Source: Liolophura sinensis
Taxonomy: Eukaryota; Mollusca; Polyplacophora; Chitonida; Chitonidae
DNA length: 64,000 nucleotides
Direction of reading: 5' to 3'
NCBI RefSeq assembly: GCF_032854445.1
Contig: NC_088298.1
Coordinates: forward strand, 9,721,504 to 9,785,503
The notes under the pieces are model-generated. The model made no database searches. It saw only the letters and a list, made by a program, of their open reading frames with translations, and was not told the DNA's origin. Below are positions 25,401 to 37,458 of the stretch, piece after piece (position 1 is the stretch's first letter; every line of letters starts with the position of its first letter). The position numbers and the translations under genes are program-made.

Positions 25401-28400
25401 TTTTCACTCCTAAATATAGTCTGTTAATTTTAACAGAAAGTATTTTGTCTTCGTGATGCTAGAATGTATTCTGTCATTATAACAGATACTGTGTCATTTG
25501 TAACATATGTAACACCATGTTAGTCTAATACAGCCTTTATGTACAGTTAACAGAATATGCGTTATGATTAACAGAATAATCTGCAGCAGTAACAGAATAT
25601 ATACATTCCATCATTACACAGACAACAGCATCATTGTTAAATTTAATAGATTATATTTTAGAGTAGCTATGAGCGCAATCTGTATTTGTTGTTAGAGTAG
25701 CTATGGGCGCAATCTGTATCTGTTTTTAGAATAGCTATGGGCGCAATCTGTATCTGTTTATAGAGTAGCTTTAGGCACAATCTGTATCTGTTGTTAGAGT
25801 AGCTATGGGCACAATCTGTATCTGTTGTTAGAGTAGCTATGGACACAATCTGTATCTGTCGTTAGAGTACCTATGGACACAATCTGTATCTGTTTTTAGA
25901 ATAGCTATGAATGCAATCTGTATCTGTTTTTAGAGTAGCTTTAGGCACAATCTGTATCTGTTGTTAGAGTAGCTATAGGCACAATCTGTATCTGTTATTA
26001 GAGTAGCTATGGGCACAATCTGTATCTGTTGTTAGAGTAGCTATGGGCACAATCTGTATCTGTTGTTAGAATAGCTATGGGCACAATCTGTATCTGTTTT
26101 TAGAGTAGCTATGGGCACAATCTGTATCTATTTTTGGAGTAACTATGGGCACCATCTGTATCTGTTTTTAGAGTAGCTACAGGCACAATCTGTATCTGTT
26201 TTTTAGAGTAGCTATGGGCACCATCTCTATCTGTTTTTAGGCTAGCTATAGGCATAATCTGTATCTGTTTTTAGAGTGGCTATGGATACAATCTGTATAT
26301 TTTTACCTAGCTGGAAATAATTTCCATCTGTTATACTTATAGATAAAATATATATTTATCTTTGCATATGCATACAGCTGTTCTTAACTATAGACATTAT
26401 GTAATTTTATATCAGCCCTTTCATATTGTCTGTCTATTACCTGTAGATATCGTCACCTATGACAATAAAACATAAATATTAACAGAGCCGCACCCTACCT
26501 TGATCTGCCCACGACACAGCCCCTCATATTTTTGGTAGTAAGGGAAGCTAGGGTGAGGGGGACGACGGAACACCTTCTTCCGGTCATTCTCAGACATGCG
26601 CTTTACCGAGTTCCGGTAAAACTCGAGATCTCGAATCAAACCACGGTTCTCGGTATCTGTGAGACAGAAAGATTTTAAGTTGTAATACATAAACATGTAA
26701 TTTTCGTTTAGCTACATGCTCTTGTTGTTGTTGTTTTTGTTTGCTTTGTTTTTTTTGTTTAATTCATTGAAGTTTTAGCCGATTTTTTTATTGTTGTCTT
26801 CCAAAATTAACAGTGGGACGTTAATCCTGAAATCAAGAGTAGCTTCGATTGATTGACTGTTGTCATACACAAATGCTACACTTTCTTGATTTTTACGCCC
26901 AACTCAAAAATATTTCACTAAGACGATGGTGGTCAGCATTATTGTGAGGAAACCGGGCAAACCTCCCCTCGAAAAGCGAGGGTAAATATTTATCTATTAA
27001 TTTAATTATGTTTTAGACCCTGCTCAAAACCGTTTTCTGGCTTCCTCTCCGGCCTTACGCGAGGAGGTCTTTCAGAAACCTGCGGATGGTCGTGGGTTTC
27101 CACCTGTTAGCCTGGTTGATAGTTTATTCCAGCCCTGACGTCGAGAACTGTGAAGGGGGACAATCATAGAGCTAACCGTTGCTCGGGTTGTGCCAATACG
27201 ATTGCTCAAACAGATCCGCACAAAACATCCTTTTTTTTAAACATCGGAACCAGCCGCAATATGGCTTTTACAGCCGCACGAAAATTATGATGTGTGGCAC
27301 AACATACCAAAAGAGTGTAAACCTCGCGGCCATGAATTCATCAGTAATGGACGCTACAAGATGTCAGGAGGTCAATACGACTGGAGCTGCTCATTTCCAG
27401 TGACTTAAGACATGACGTCACTAACTCTCCACAATACTCTCTTGAGGAAAGATCAGGTGGTAAGCACACGAATTAGTTATGTTATTCCTGGAGCCATTGC
27501 AGCAGAAAAGGACTCAACAGATAACAGTTTCAAATCCAACTGCCACTAGTTCGGTGGAAGTCAGGAAGTTTGTCTGGTACCAAGGTCATGGCGGTGATTT
27601 CCCAAGGGTTTTTCCGCTTTCCTTCAATTGACCACTCTTGAACACGACGTAAATGACGAAATAAAAACAACGAAATAAGTGAATGACTGTCTGTGTATTG
27701 ATTAATTCACAACTTACCGTACTGTAAAGCTTCTTCTGCGACTTCTAAGGCTTTGCTCGGCATACCGTACTACAACAACACAAAGGGAAAAGCTCATAAC
27801 AACATGGTTGTAAGTTCTTCACCTATCCTAAAAAGACTGCGAGATAAAGAATCGTTGTGAAGTGTCTACAAGATTTTCGATAAAGATATGAAAATTTAAG
27901 CTAAATTACACATTTTACCTTGACATGCGCATACTTTTCGTTTCATCGTAAAAATAGATTGGTTCCTATGGTAACAGTAAAGCCAATCAATGCCTGTCGA
28001 TCTGTTGTATTGATCTTACAGCCAATACACGAGTCACGTACACACAAACTTAACACCTGGCGCAAGTGACCAAAAGTAAACAAGTGCGATCATTTAACGT
28101 ACAATAACGATGTCCAACCAGTGTTCACCGGGTCAATAATTCTCTTCTTTCTTATATGTATATACGTTATTATCAAAAATAGATCACCATCGTCATGGAT
28201 TCCGTAGGAAGCCGGAGTAGGCATATAAAAGCAATACTACCACTGATTGGCTATTTCAGTGTGAAACTTGGACTCTTGATTCATTCATGGAATACAACAC
28301 AGGTAGAAGTATAGTCTTGGTTATGTTTTGATTAAGTTAAGTATTAGATTCCTGTTTATTTTCCCATGTTCTGATGAATGAGACGAGAAAAAAAGGATAT

Positions 28401-31400
28401 GTACCTGAGGGTAACTATAGGTATAATTTGTGACAGAGAAATTGACATTTTGATGACGATAATCTTCACAATTAGGATATCATTTCTTTAGCAGGCGAAC
28501 AGAGCAGCCTTTTATTCGATTAAAGTTGCGTCTGTTGGGTTCAAATTCCACTCACTTATTACAATAGACTGTACAGGATACAGTTCATTTATGGAATTAA
28601 CGCAAGAAAGATGTACTTAAAATATCGGACTTACGTTAAACCAGGACGAAGCCAGTTTTTTCATTGCTCGCGCTGTCTTTGTCTTGTCGACGGTTGATTC
28701 CATTTTTAACAATGCCGCTGACTGGTTATACCACAGCACCGACTCATACATGAGGTCTCTTTCTCTTGCAGTATCTCCAATCAGGGAGAATTCGTGTGCC
28801 GTAAGTGGGACCGTCTCAGTGCCGTAAATGATTCCTTTTGCCAGAAGTTCCATGGGGAGTTTGTACGTGTTTGTCAGACGAATCAGTGCCATTGTGGCGC
28901 CAAAAAAGTCGTCTTTTCCAGGCCAAACACCCATCTGTGTCTTTAAGTCTGCCACACTTTGGTTAAATTCTTCACGAAGAGAACAAATGAATGGAAATCA
29001 TCACAATATAGGATCAGCTGAGTACTTGGTAGTAACAGTGTGTTTTGGTTGACAGTTTACTGCAATGATAAATTTGTTTGAAATCAAGCGGTTTCATTAG
29101 CACCTTAACTTGGAAAGAATAAGGTACAGAACTTAATTTATTTATTTATTTATTTATTTGATTGGTGTTTTACGCCGTACTCAAGAATATTTCACTTATA
29201 CGACGGCGGCCAGCATTATGGTGGGAGGAAACCGGGCAGAGCCCGGGAGAAACCCACGACCATCCGCAGGTTGCTGGCAGACCTTCCCACGTACGGCCGG
29301 AGAGGAAGCCAGCATTAGCTTGACTTGAACTCACAGCGACCGCATTGGTGAGAGACTCCTGGGTCATTACGCTGCGCTAGCGCGCTAACCGACTGAGCAC
29401 ACGGAGGCCCTACAATACTTAAGTATAGCGCGCTGTCACCTACGCATACAAAACGTCACATTTGGTGTCAGGCTGTTTTTTATCAGCCTGAATGTTCAGT
29501 CATTAAATAAATTTGGTGATAAAATTCACAAAAGAGTTCTTAAATTACCATGTAGACTTAAGCGTGATCCTAACTCAATCAAATCATGCAACACACATAC
29601 CATTCCCTCCCTTCCCCCGCCAGGCAAACGCACAATTTGCCCTCTATGTTTGAATTCATTGATTTTCAGCAGATGACATACCTGAGTTGAATATGGCGTC
29701 TTCGCATTCCAAACACGTGAGTTTGTTGATGACGTCAGACCAGCCCTCGGCAAACCGTCGGAGTAACTTGTAAGAGTTGATGGGATTCTCTACGTATTTA
29801 TCTTCGGACACTGCTACAGCATTGGCCTGTTTGGCCTCGGTCAGAAATCTGTTAGGGAAGATTGACAGATCTATTGACTGATTGGCCAATGTCATTCATT
29901 CATTCATAGATAGATCCACTCATGGATTCATTAACTCCTATAATGACCAATTAAAGAACTGATCGGTGATCTGTTGGATTAAAATGATGTGTTGAACGAG
30001 TGATAAACTGACTGATCAAATAACGCGGGGTTAATTAATAAACTGAATTGACATAATTGGTACAATACGATGATTTATTTTTTTTATTTATTTATTTGGT
30101 ATTTTACGCCACTCTCAAGGATATTTCGGTTATACAATGGCGGAAGTATTATGGTGAGAGGAAACCGGATAGAGAATGGGGGAAACCCACGACTATACAG
30201 GTTGCTGTAAGACCTTCCCACCATGGACAGAAAAAGCCTGCATGAGCTGGACTTGAGCTCACAGGGACCGCACTGATAAGAGGCTCCTAGGTCATACCAC
30301 CGCACAGTAATACGATGACAGGGATATTGTAAACTGAGCATATTGATTAAGTGATTGATGTTATAGTGGTGTCATAAATGATTAGCGAAAATTGTAAAGA
30401 ATTCCTTCATATGACGGGGGAAAATACGTGACTAGGTAAAACTGAAGGTGTAATTCAAGGGCAGTTTCTATTAAGAAACCATCGAGAACAAATAAAAATG
30501 TTTAACATTAAAGACCAATGAATGCGGTATTTAACATATGTTGGAGAAAGAAGGGTTGGTGTCGGAATATTCTGATGCCAATTAGTACAAATTACATAAT
30601 AGAATTCACAAGAATTTCGTCACTAGATGAACGTAAAGTTAAACAACACTCAAACAATATAAACCATGAAGAGCTGCCTAAATTTTAAACATTTTAATAA
30701 ATTTAATTCTATTATAATTTTTATAAAATCCATAACGATAATTTTTAATTAAATAGTTTATGCATATTTGTTAACAATATGTACGATGGTTCAATCCGGC
30801 AATATCTGATGAATAAATATACTGTATATTAATAAGTAATAACTTAATCGAATAAGCCTAAATTTCGGAGGCTGCTTTATTTTTTTATCACAGAATATGC
30901 AGTGTTCCAGATTACAATTTATCAGGATAAAGGACCTAAATAGAAAAAAACCATTTGTCACATTTAATACAGGTTAGTTCACAAACACTTATACCTAGAG
31001 AATACAATCAGAACAGCGGTGAAAGTTGGCAAATGGTGACACGTAACTGGTGAAATACGGCCTCTTGTCAATTTACCTCACCTAGGGTTTTATACCATTT
31101 GTTCGTGCAGATGCTTAAATAATACACTGTGCACGCCCCTAACACCGTGGAACACATAGAATAATATGAAATAATGATTTTAATGTCCGCCCCTCTCAGT
31201 GATGAAATGTGTACTCACTCCTTCAGCTGATTCGAAGTGTCCGATTTCTCCGCACGCTGTAAGTATACTTCCAGGAAACCGATGAGCTCTTTTTCAATTT
31301 CCGGTACCTTTGTCATTTTCATCACCGAGGTGAAGACGTTCCCATAACTGATGTTCTTTGAGACAATTGCTAATATTCCAATTGCCAGGAAAAACTTGGC

Positions 31401-31415
31401 TAACAAGGTATTCAT
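19499..31415 (-). CDS. P4HA: Prolyl 4-hydroxylase alpha subunit, gene 1 (13 exons)
   Basis: Exons in order: 31219-31415, 29682-29848, 28635-28969, 27718-27769, 26499-26656, 24999-25163, 24739-24809, 24003-24117, 23188-23238, 22510-22590, 21608-21676, 19937-20033, 19499-19569. Phases all match; the sum is 1629 nt (542 aa), normal for the family. Order: signal peptide (MNTLLAKFFLAIGILAIVSK), N-terminal P4Ha_N helices, peptide-substrate-binding TPR region (exons 3-5), then the 2-oxoglutarate/Fe(II) oxygenase domain. Active-site residues are present: HxD in YEPHHDFT (exon 9), distal His in SLHAGCP and the 2OG-binding Lys in LLGTKW (exon 12). The family hydroxylates X-Pro-Gly prolines of procollagen-like chains in the ER as a tetramer with PDI; this function is inferred. 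The C-terminus is GCTLDPSE then stop. A TATA-like box lies about 50 bp before the ATG. Odd: the 3' end of exon 9 and its donor are amplified in intron 9 (see 22993-23212). Confidence 0.96.
22993..23212 (-). repeat. 44-bp tandem array made of exon 9 end plus its splice donor
   Basis: Five 44-bp periods. On the minus strand each is GTATGAACCTCATCATG plus ATTTTACG (coding YEPHHDFT, the HxD iron ligands) followed by the donor and intron start GTATGAATTCTTAGTTCAT. The copy at 23188-23212 is the true exon end; the four at lower coordinates lie in intron 9. The intronic copies carry GAT where the exon has GAC, a silent difference. Reading through any donor meets TGA at once. Confidence 0.93.
25650..26310 (+). 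repeat. 34-bp minisatellite, about 19 copies, in P4HA gene 1 intron 5
   Basis: Unit TAGAGTAGCTATGGGCACAA then TCTGTATCTGTTGT with point variation. A looser repeat of TAACAGAATAT motifs (25430-25600) precedes it. Confidence 0.92.
26880..26968 (-). mobile_element. SINE family A fragment in P4HA gene 1 intron 4
   Basis: Plus strand: CACTTTCTTGATTTTTACGC to GAGGAAACCGGGCAAACC. A second fragment in the opposite sense (CTGGCTTCCTCTCCGGCCTT to GGTCGTGGGTTTCCACC) lies at 27040-27108, so two insertions or an inversion. Confidence 0.7.
27040..27108 (+). mobile_element. SINE family A core fragment
   Basis: The core with ACCTGCGGATGGTCGTGGGT; no head and no tail. Confidence 0.7.
29141..29411 (-). mobile_element. 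SINE family A, full length, in P4HA gene 1 intron 2
   Basis: A complete copy from tail TTTATTTATTTGATTGGTGT to head CTGAGCACACGGAGGCCC, near consensus throughout; in the sense of the host gene. Confidence 0.92.
30080..30315 (-). mobile_element. SINE family A in P4HA gene 1 intron 1
   Basis: Plus strand: TTTATTTGGTATTTTACGCC to TCACAGGGACCGCACTGATA with a decayed head. Confidence 0.85.
31000..31150 (+). repeat. DR1 copy b, in P4HA gene 1 intron 1
   Basis: GTTGGCAAATGGTGACACGT and GTGAAATACGGCCTCTTGTC match copy a; antisense to the host gene. Confidence 0.7.
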
Positions 31416-31461
31416 CTTGGGGATAAATACGGAATCAACTCCACATTCCTCGAGCGATGGA

Positions 31462-31470
31462 ATTTATAAA
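31462..31470 (-). promoter_or_regulatory. TATA-like box of P4HA gene 1
   Basis: TTTATAAAT on the minus strand, about 47 bp before the ATG at 31415; this spacing predicts a very short 5' UTR. Inferred from position and sequence only. Confidence 0.5.
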
Positions 31471-31499
31471 GCAGAATGAGATTAATGCCTTTTCCCCGC

Positions 31500-33400
31500 G
31501 ATTCCTTCAGTTTTACATGTAATAACGGTAACTTTTTAGCCAGTCGCGTGGCGTTCTTGTCTTAGCACAAGCCAGAAGCTCAGTGTAATGCAAAGAAGAC
31601 TCACCTGATGACGTCACACAGGTAACATATGTTGCTGATAATTACACTCGTCCTACTGTGTTAGCCCCTAAGACTATTGATTACACCTGTAAATCATCGC
31701 CAGGTATTTTGTTTACAGCCCTTTAGGGCTAGCAGCGGAGACAGTGCTTAAACACCCTACCCCCTCCTACGGATCTCTCCACCCCACCCCCAATTTTCAC
31801 CGCTTTACGGTTATTCTTACCGCGCCAGAATTGAGCTTACAAGATGTTACCTACACTTCTACACGTGTCTATGTTCTTTGTAGGGGCCCGTCACTCCACC
31901 AACAGGGTCAAACAACGTGTTGCATATTGCTACACTGACATCACAAGTTTATGATCCCTAAACAGTAGCAAAAAATTAACATGGACGAGTAATGAGAAAT
32001 TAATGGATTAAAATAAAAATATAAAAAGTAAAACAATTATAGCGCAATTATAATCGTATTTCCCAATTTTAGTGCAACTGAAATTATATCAGAATTCCAT
32101 TAGTGTCACCCTGAAGTCTTTTTTATTTGTACATATATTATTGTTATCAGAAAACTAAAACATCAGTTTTCAATGGGAATATGTAAGGAATAATATATAA
32201 ATGGTAAGTTAGGACGAAGGTGTTAAAGTCTATTCTACTCCCAAAATGAGGTAACATGATAAAACGGCATATTTCATTCTGCCGTTATTTTTCACACCAT
32301 CCACAGAGATCGGGAATTTTAGACCAATCACCAACAAGCTGAGTAGGTGACCTAGATATCTAAAGTTATGTATGCATGAGGTCGTGTCTTATTGTTGTTT
32401 GACTACATGCAGGAATGTGAAAGTTATGTAATAACAAAAGTGATATATATTGATGTGAAATAACACCTTTCTCACCGAAGGAAAGTCCGATATTCCATCT
32501 ATATATCTATATATAAATCATACTAACAGATATAACATGTAAGCAAGTTCAAATCATTTTATAGCAGAAAAAACAGCAAGACGGTGAATTATTCAGGGAG
32601 GTAAACGTACCAGCCGGTATGTTGCGTGACACAGTCGATTTTGTATAAATGATTACCACAGATGAATTCAACCACGAAGCTGGAGCTTTCCCGCATTTCC
32701 TCGCGCTGAAAGCTCATGAACATGGCGCATTGGCGCCAGAGTTTTAACACCGAGGTACAGAAGGATATGCAACAAAGACGAATATACTGTGCTAATATTT
32801 CATCAATGTTTTGTAAATGAAAGTCTTACTTATTTAAAGGACATGTCAGCACATGGCTTAAACATATTTCAATCGAAAACCGGGTTATCAAGCTTTCTAA
32901 AACGTGTCATACTTTATTATTTTAATGAGATTTCATCGAATAACATGTCAATACTGCACAAATGGTTGATGTGAACCGAGGCAGCCATCTTGAGAATTGT
33001 ATCCAATCAAACATTTTGCTGTCAGCTCACGAGGCCTAAGCTGTGACATAGCCTTTACCCAATCAAGTGACATATGATAACACAAAACTAGTGTATAAGA
33101 CATCGTTTTGAGATCGGTTACAACAAATTAGTTACATATATATTTTCGTCGTTCATTTTACCGTTTAGTACTTCCTGAATAAAAAATGTCAGTCAGTAAA
33201 AAAATTCATCAGGGATGCCGAAGGTTTATGGAATGAGAAGACGGCATCTCACCGGACAACGCTTAAAATTAATTATCTCTTATGATGTAATTGTTTACTC
33301 TAAGTTTATAAAAAGTGAAGAATTTAAATCGGCTCCTTTGTCTTTCTTTCATGCAAGGGAAGATTTTTTTTGTTTTCTTTCATAAAATACAGTAAAATTA
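31500..33400. other. Spacer upstream of P4HA gene 1
   Basis: No coding sequence recognised. Pyrimidine-rich stretches near 31750-31800, otherwise AT-rich. Confidence 0.55.
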
Positions 33401-33404
33401 TGGA

Positions 33405-33470
33405 ATGAATGAATGAATGATTATGGCTTAACGCCACATCGGCAATATTTCAGCCATATCGTCGCGAGTA
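33405..33470 (+). mobile_element. Copy of the short GAATGATTATGGCTTAACGC repeat
   Basis: GATTATGGCTTAACGCCACA then TCGGCAATATTTCAGCCATA matches the nested piece at 53492-53546. A short GAAT run precedes it. Probably the head or tail of a molluscan SINE. Confidence 0.5.
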
Positions 33471-33550
33471 AAATTATTGAAACGTTGTGTTCAAGCCGAG
33501 CTGCTTTCTCTGACGTCCGTGATAACTAGGTGAGCACCGCTCTTGTCTAA

Positions 33551-33835
33551 AGCCCCGTCCAGACTATCTAACATCACTCAACTTTTGTTGACTCAACCAC
33601 TCGAAGTTGAGTAGTCTGGACGGATTCTTCAACTTTGTTCAACAAGACTCAACACTATCCAACATTCTTTAATCGGAAATGTTCATGTGTATTTTTTGTC
33701 AACAAGTTGAATCAAGTTAAGCGAAAAGAGCCAATCAGCGGGCGTGTAGAAATGATGTCTTGAGGCACATGCCCTGGGCAAAATGCAGGCACGAAGTTGA
33801 AGAAACCGTCCAGACTATCTAACACGGCTAACAGT
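33551..33835. mobile_element. GTCCAGACTATC palindromic MITE-like sequence
   Basis: CCCCGTCCAGACTATCTAAC is answered 50 bp later by its mirror GAGTAGTCTGGACGG, forming a hairpin full of ACTCAAC/GTTGAGT motifs. A second direct copy, CCGTCCAGACTATCTAACAC, lies at 33807. No coding sequence; the family is uncertain. Confidence 0.42.
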
Positions 33836-34640
33836 GGAAGAAATATCCTCCCAGTATGTCTAATTTCCGAGAAAACTATTAATCACTTGGACCTTCATCG
33901 CCGAAGTCAGCAAGTTTTATCTGCCATAGGCTATTGCTTTGACTATAATACGGAAATTAACTTCGAAATTAGAGAGCTAGAGTAAACGTGACGTCACCTT
34001 GCCGTCGATAATAGAGACGTCAAGACGAAGTTTAGCTAAAATTTTACTGGGATGAAAAAAAATTAAAAAATATTAAATACAGGTTTATGATACTTTGAAT
34101 GGTAGTCTTTCCGTGGACATAAACATTAGTCAGGTGCTGTCTTTCACCTTATTTTCTTCTTTTCTTTTAAGTGTGATGGTCAAACATTTATCTCAATTAT
34201 TTCATCTTCTTCTCCACTGAACTGCTTATCTGCATGTAACGGAGATGTAAAGAATTACAAAAATGTATTAAACAAACAAAAAAATAAAAGTAGGTAAAAT
34301 GAATAAAATAAAATGACGTTTGAAAGAAAAAAAATAATTGCAACGTTTAATAAACAAAAAATGGGGGCCTCCGTTCTGTCTTTATTCTCTTATTGTATAG
34401 ACTATGTCTTGCGGGAAGCTATAGAAAAACCAAAAAAGAGTACCTCAGCTACGGCTTTAAAAACACTTTATTCAGAGAATCTCAGATGTAAAATAAAGTC
34501 AATTACGGTAACACACTTTCATAAATTGACCGAGGTTGGTCATAATTTCCGGTATGACGTCACATTGTGAGCCGCAAATTTCAGAAACACTTGGCTCTTC
34601 AAAATTGCTGTAACAAACAGTTCGAAACAGCAAATGAACA

Positions 34641-34812
34641 TACAATGAAAAAAAAAAGTTTGGGTCAAAATCTGAGTTATACAACTGAGTTAATTCAATT
34701 CGGAAAACTGAGTCATATGATCAGCTCGGCTGAGTCAGGAAACTCATATGGTTAGTCGGGAAATTATACAACTCAAATTGTTGAGTCAGTTGACCCAAAC
34801 ATTCTCAGTGTA
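34641..34812. mobile_element. Mariner-type MITE, 172 bp
   Basis: The ends are TACAATGAAA...GTTTGGGTCAA on the left and TTGACCCAAAC...TTCTCAGTGTA on the right, inverted copies of each other that both start with TA. The interior repeats GAGTT/AACTC motifs. No coding capacity. Size and TA ends fit a Tc1/mariner derivative. Confidence 0.55.
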
Positions 34813-35401
34813 GATTTCATGGAACTGCGAAAAGAAATGACTGCAGATTTAGGTTTAAAATGCTCTTTGTGATCAACAGATGATTAATAGTTTCATTTCA
34901 TTGTTAGTTTTTTTCCTTTATTTAAATGTTTCATTCTTTACGCACAGCTTATGTTGCTCAGAATATGGCGTGCAATTCACACAAGGCAAAATGGCGATTA
35001 AGAACGAGAATTTCCATACCATCAGCTAGGCTATTGTTCACGTGCCGGTTATATTATTTTGAAGAACATTCACGCTGAGAAGCGGTTTATTACTTTGAAT
35101 GACCTGCTTCACCAGAATGTCGTCCAGTTTCCTGGCTGATATGTCGTCTGTTTGATAGGTCCAAGTTTTTAAGATTTACCGATGTCAGGATATTTATGGA
35201 AGCCCACTGAGACGTGGAAAAAGCTAAATACCATGTACTTTGTTATTACAGACGGAAGTTGTATATCCTTTGATAGATGTGGAAACGTCTCACAGAGGAC
35301 ATCAGTGATGCTGATGTCCAAATTTGCATGTACTTTGTTGCAGTGCTGATACCATCTTTGGCCACTTAACAGTTGTACAGCCACTTTGTCTAACACCAAG
35401 G

Positions 35402-35653
35402 CGGGGCCTCCGTTGGCCAAGTTGATTAGCACGCCAATAACCCAGGGGCCAATGTGGTCGCTGTGAGTTCATGACCAGCTGGTTTCCTCTCCGACCGTAC
35501 GTGTGGGAAGGCCTGTCAGTAACCTGCGAATGGTCGTGCATTTCCCCCGGGTTCTCGTCGGTTTTCTCCAACCATAATGCTGGCCGACGTCTTATAAGTG
35601 AAATATTCTTAGGTACGGCGTAAAACACCAATCAAATACATAAATAACTAAAT
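35402..35653 (+). mobile_element. SINE family A, near full length
   Basis: Head GGGGCCTCCGTTGGCCAAGT; box B region GTGAGTTCATGACCAGCTGG; tail CACCAATCAAATACATAAAT. It sits between the two P4HA genes. Confidence 0.87.
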
Positions 35654-36179
35654 AAATTAAAAGTGTTTCACTTTTAAATAAATGAATAGCACCAAGGAAG
35701 TACACCATTCTGATTTCCTGCCTGGTTCTACATCACTCTGCGTCAGTTAGAACCATTTGCAGAAATTTGTACAATTACTGCATATCGAAAAGTCTTTTTT
35801 CAACTGAACAGACGACCGGTAAACAAACTTCGTCTTTTATACAATTAAGGCATACAACTCAAACGAAGAAAATCCAAAGATTCAGATCAGACTTTAACGC
35901 TCCGAAGCCTTTCGACACCAGCGAAAAGAATGAATTATTCCACACACAGAGGATTATTAAACATCAAATGCCGCCGCCACTCCCCCCCCCCCCATCTCCC
36001 GCCCACCCCCAAAAGTAGACTCTGAGTCACCTGTTTTATGACTCTGTACGATAATATTTTGAGTCTGGCGGTGTAGGAACGTCAAAACTGTATTCGTGTC
36101 TGTCTGTCTGTCAATGAGACATGTGGCTTACCAGGAGAGTAAAGTGTTACGCCAGTCTTCCCCAAGCCGACGGTGCCTG

Positions 36180-36240
36180 TCTCAATCCTATGACTGATTT
36201 TACAGGGAGCTGAATATAGGCGACTCACTAAAAAAATAGA
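36180..36240 (+). mobile_element. Long-TIR MITE, terminal fragment
   Basis: ATGACTGATTTTACAGGGAG then CTGAATATAGGCGACTCACTAAA matches the right terminus of the two full copies. No left arm is found nearby, so it is a solo end. Confidence 0.5.
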
Positions 36241-36424
36241 AAATAACAGGTGTAAATTGTATTTCCCGGTATCCAGTCTCAAAATAGCAACTTTGCCTTC
36301 ACGAAAGCTACGCGTCCAGATAAATATTTTTCGAGTACAAATATATTTAGCGAATGTCATTTATGTAGAATTGATATATTTCTGAACATTCTACCTGATA
36401 CCTAAAACAGTGAATAGAAGACAC

Positions 36425-36590
36425 TGCAGCGCAGAGAGTAAAACCAGAACAGCGACGATAGTGTCATAGTTTGCAAATGGTCACACATAACCAGTGAAAT
36501 ACAGCCTCCTATCAGTTTATCTGAGTTAAGGTTTTAACTTTTCATGCAAATTCCACAGTAGCAGAAATTTATATACCGCTTAGCAATTGT
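36425..36590 (+). repeat. DR1 copy c
   Basis: AGTTTGCAAATGGTCACACA and GTGAAATACAGCCTCCTATC; lies between the two P4HA genes. Confidence 0.68.
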
Positions 36591-36944
36591 GTGCCAAACA
36601 GGAAGAGCTTCCAGTTAACATTACATCACTAAACACTATATTGTCAAAAATGGACATTGTTTGCAAACAAGTTAGAAGTCTGTTGGGTTTATACATCTCC
36701 TGCACTACACAAGTGAGTTCGTGGCACGCCCACCTAGTGTTAGTTCCAAATGGCGAAGTTTTATGCGTAATATTAACCTATATGTTCCGCTGATATTAAC
36801 AGCCACTGGTAAAAAAAAGCCATGCTTCAAAAAACACTGATGCGGTATATTTTAGAGTTAATTTGCTTCCGTTAGCAGAGTTTTTCAGCCCTCTATTTTG
36901 TGTTGACAAATAAACAAACAGGTTGTAAAGAGATTGAAACAAGA

Positions 36945-37045
36945 ACAGCACCAGTGTGATGGATGGCATGGGCTTCTTGTTAATTTATACCTTAGTTAAC
37001 GTTTCGTTCTAGCCGTTCGTATAAATGTCTAACATTAAAACCCTA
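36945..37045 (+). repeat. DR1 copy d, degenerate
   Basis: AACAAGAACAGCACCAGTGTG and CTTCTTGTTAATTTATACCT keep the order of copy a, with the middle lost. Confidence 0.4.
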
Positions 37046-37236
37046 AATCAGATGTGACGTTCCATCGGTATCGTTACTCTGGATTACCGGTAAAATAAGC
37101 TCTCGAGCTTTAATCCTACTAGTGTACAACATGTAATTCCTTCGTGTATAATATTTATAAAAATGTGTTGTCAGTGTCTATAAAGTTGACTTTTTTCCTT
37201 TGTATTACATTGATCAATAAACAAATCAAAAATCAA

Positions 37237-37458
37237 ATGAGAACAAAAATCACTGTATGCGGAGTCCTGGCTGTCGTTGCTGTTATCGCCGTCACTGTGG
37301 TTGACCGGATGGATGGCAAATTAGTCATAAGCAAACCTGGACCTGCAGGAAGTGGCAGTGAATCTGTGGAGAAGAAAGAGGCGGTTAGACTGGCCAGATG
37401 TCTTACTGGTTTTGTAGGGGCGCCGCGTGCTGAGCCTCCGACTATCCCAGTCAAGTCA
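37237..37458 (+). CDS. Possible first exon of a type II membrane protein
   Basis: An ATG opens a 74-codon frame: short basic N-terminus (MRTK), a hydrophobic stretch ITVCGVLAVVAVIAVTVV, then a Gly/Ser/Pro and charged stem. The frame ends at a strong donor (TCA|gtaagt) in phase 0. The stretch is markedly more GC-rich than its flanks, which suggests coding. The layout is that of a signal anchor plus stem, as in Golgi glycosyltransferases or sulfotransferases, but no catalytic domain was found downstream on this strand, so family and function are unknown. A second hydrophobic frame lies at about 37870-37940 (TPLAVVFAIGYLIIAVTVI); whether the two are related is not clear. It may be an orphan exon or chance. 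Confidence 0.33.
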
